DNA of 64,000 nt from Mactra quadrangularis (Eukaryota; Mollusca; Bivalvia; Venerida; Mactridae): NCBI GenBank assembly GCA_025267735.1, contig CM046299.1, positions 25,508,468 through 25,572,467 on the forward strand. Direction: 5' to 3'. The notes below the pieces were generated by a model. That model saw only the letters and a program-made list of their open reading frames with translations, was not told the origin of the DNA and made no database searches. A program made the translations under genes and the position numbers. Below, piece after piece: positions 58,801 through 61,800 of the stretch (its first letter is position 1; each line of letters opens with the position of its first letter).

Positions 58801-61800
58801 CACTTTTTAAATTTATTTATGTCTTTGGTATTTTTAAGTCTATGTCGTTTTTGGAGGTCTTGTCTAGGAGTGGTTGACGGACGACTGAACATTCCGATTT
58901 GTGATATTCAAATACAGTTATGATCTCCCTAAAACTTTAATTAGTACAAGGAATTATTCAATCCATAGTACTAAAATATGATTGTATAAAGTCAAGAATA
59001 AAATGCTTTCTCAAAACAAACACATGTAAACATTTACCGGTGCATCAACTTAATTACAAACTTAAGCATCCAGTACTCTGGTAAACGCCGACGGCCAAAA
59101 ATGCTCTGGTAAGAATATGTGAAAGCGATCCTAGACAGGATGACATGGAGGTCAGATGTAAGAAGATCTAGCCGCCTTTTAACTACGCCATTCCCTGGGA
59201 TATCGGCAGCAGTTAACACATAAACCATCCGGATTTGATTGATGATTGATCGATATTGATTTCGAATTCTTTTGCAGAAAGTCAAAATGACAGAACGATT
59301 ATATCAAAACAAAATGTCAATTTATTTGAAATTTGATACACCAAGTGTCTACAACTGTTTTGCTTAAATGTTCTTGTTTATATACTTAAGCAGCGAAGTA
59401 TCCTTTCATTTATTCCAAAACTAACAGTGTATCAATACACGCCTTGTATGCTTTTTATTTTAGAAACAGCTACAAATGGTTGTTTTGCTATGTCATGGGA
59501 GAAACCAGTTGGACTTTGGAAGTTGTACGAAGATTGTAATACAAATCTACCGTACATATGTCAGTCCCTACGTGATGGGTTTACCACCAGTACTACACCA
59601 AGCACTACCGAACCTCTTGCTGATTGTCCTACTAACTGGTCTCCCCATGAAGAGAATTGCTATCGTGTGAGTATTTTTATAGATGCAAGGAATATTTATT
59701 ATACTTAAACATTTATTTGATTCAAGTATGTTTTCATATTTTATGGAGTCAACTGTTTTGCACATGGCTGAGCATATCAAAATCTACATTATGAATGAGC
59801 TCAAACATGTTCGGATAAGCAACAGTTGGTTGCTAAGTAATCTATGAATACAATTCTTAAGTTGCATGTTCGAATCCCACTCGGTTAGGTAATACTTTTC
59901 CATGAAAATTTGACAACAATGTTGATTTTTCTCCGTTGATTAGATAAGGAAGAATTTTCCGGCCTTGTGAAAGGGTTGGTTAGCACTGGTTATAGACAAG
60001 GGTCCAAGAGAGCTAGATTAGGTGCGATGTACGTCGTTAAATAACCTGAATTGTGTTGACACGGCATTAAACCGAGTTAGAAAAACTGTGTATTTTAGAA
60101 AAAAAATATGTTTGCTAATTTTAGGTCTTTAATCATGCTTTGGATTGGTTTGAGGCACGTGCTTCATGTTTTGATGTAGGAGCTGCCTTGGTTAGCATTC
60201 ATGATCTTGCTGAAAATACTTTTGTCAGACATTTGTAAGTGCTTTTAGATACTTAAACGAAATTGATAAAATGTTAAACTAAAACAGTCCATGGAAAGTG
60301 TGCTCGGCTATGAAAACAATGTGCTTATCTATCATCAATCTCAATTATTAAGGACAAGCTGGGTAACCTCGGACGAAAACTAAAACGGGCACAAGATGAT
60401 TAAATTACACACTAAATCTATTCTGTAAACTTAACAGGTTTTTTTAACAAATTTTCACACACAGTTTTTAGGCATTAAATTATGCAAAATTAAATGCCAA
60501 TTTACTGATTTAAAGCTTGCACTTTGCGTTGTTTGTTCTTTAGTAAAGAACAACGAAGTTCAATGGCAACATACTTGACTATAAACATGGTTTGATCGTC
60601 AATGTAACTACATTTATATTTATTGTGTTGATCTTTATTAAGATTTCCCCTGGCACTCCAGTCCTTAAATTCTTAAAATAACGTACACATATGCTCCTAT
60701 CATATCTTTGTCAACAAACACAAATATTAACGATCCAATATGAACAATCGGTTACGAATTGTTGGAATACTTTCATATAATATGTTAAAACTAAGGTAGC
60801 GTGTATGATAATGTGAGTGGTGGAGATTTATTTCCTGTGTTGTTTTATTATCATTAGTTATGGATTCTTGGGCCTGTACTAAATATTCTTTCAATATTGG
60901 TAAAAATCTCTACGGAGTATAGTGTAGCATTATAAACAATGTGGCTGTTATAGATTCTTAGCGTTTATTGTTGTGGAATGGGAAATAATTAGATTCACAC
61001 ATGCCATGTTCGACATTTATGTCAACAGTTTACCTATTTGTTAAGCTCCTATTAAGTACGTAAAATCGTAAATATGCTTAGCTTTTCAACATCCTGTGTC
61101 GATAGGGCACAAGTCTACTGCTCGAGAGGTCGTAAATTCGATTAATACTTTCACGGAGTTTGGTCATGCAATAATTTCTACGGCCATTCTTCTTCACATT
61201 ATTGATTATAAACTAAGTAGGACTTTTGTCACTGACGAATATGTGCGACTAGTGACGAGTTTACTGCTAAAGCTAGAGATTTAGTAACCGCTGTGAAATG
61301 ACCTATGCAATGTGTTCATTTGGTATTAAACCAAACCAAAATATAAATATTCTTAGCGGCATTTTTTGTTTGATTGCAGGTGCGTTGACTCGTCTGATAG
61401 AAATTGCTGGATTGGTATAAATGATATTGACATAGAAGGAGGTAATCAAAGCATTAACAGATTTTTTCGACAATCGCTCAGAATATACATTCCCCTTTAA
61501 TTTTTGTGATCTTACTTTTTACACATGGTCAATATCGAAATAGTGTCGTGAGCGTGTAGCGTAAGCGATAAATGAGGTTTCTAGTAGTCGGTGAATACTC
61601 GAGGATCTCTAGTCTTAGCTATAACCTCTGATTTGGGATAGACGGGAGCTAGATGATCACGATTTGGTCGACTGAGCATGCTTCATCATTTATAAGAGTT
61701 GATTTTTCAATAAGCAGACGAAAAATTGGATTAGGACCAAGGAAAACTTGGCTAGGCCCGCTGATCTGCGTAAAATGACCATACATGTGTTGACCCTGCA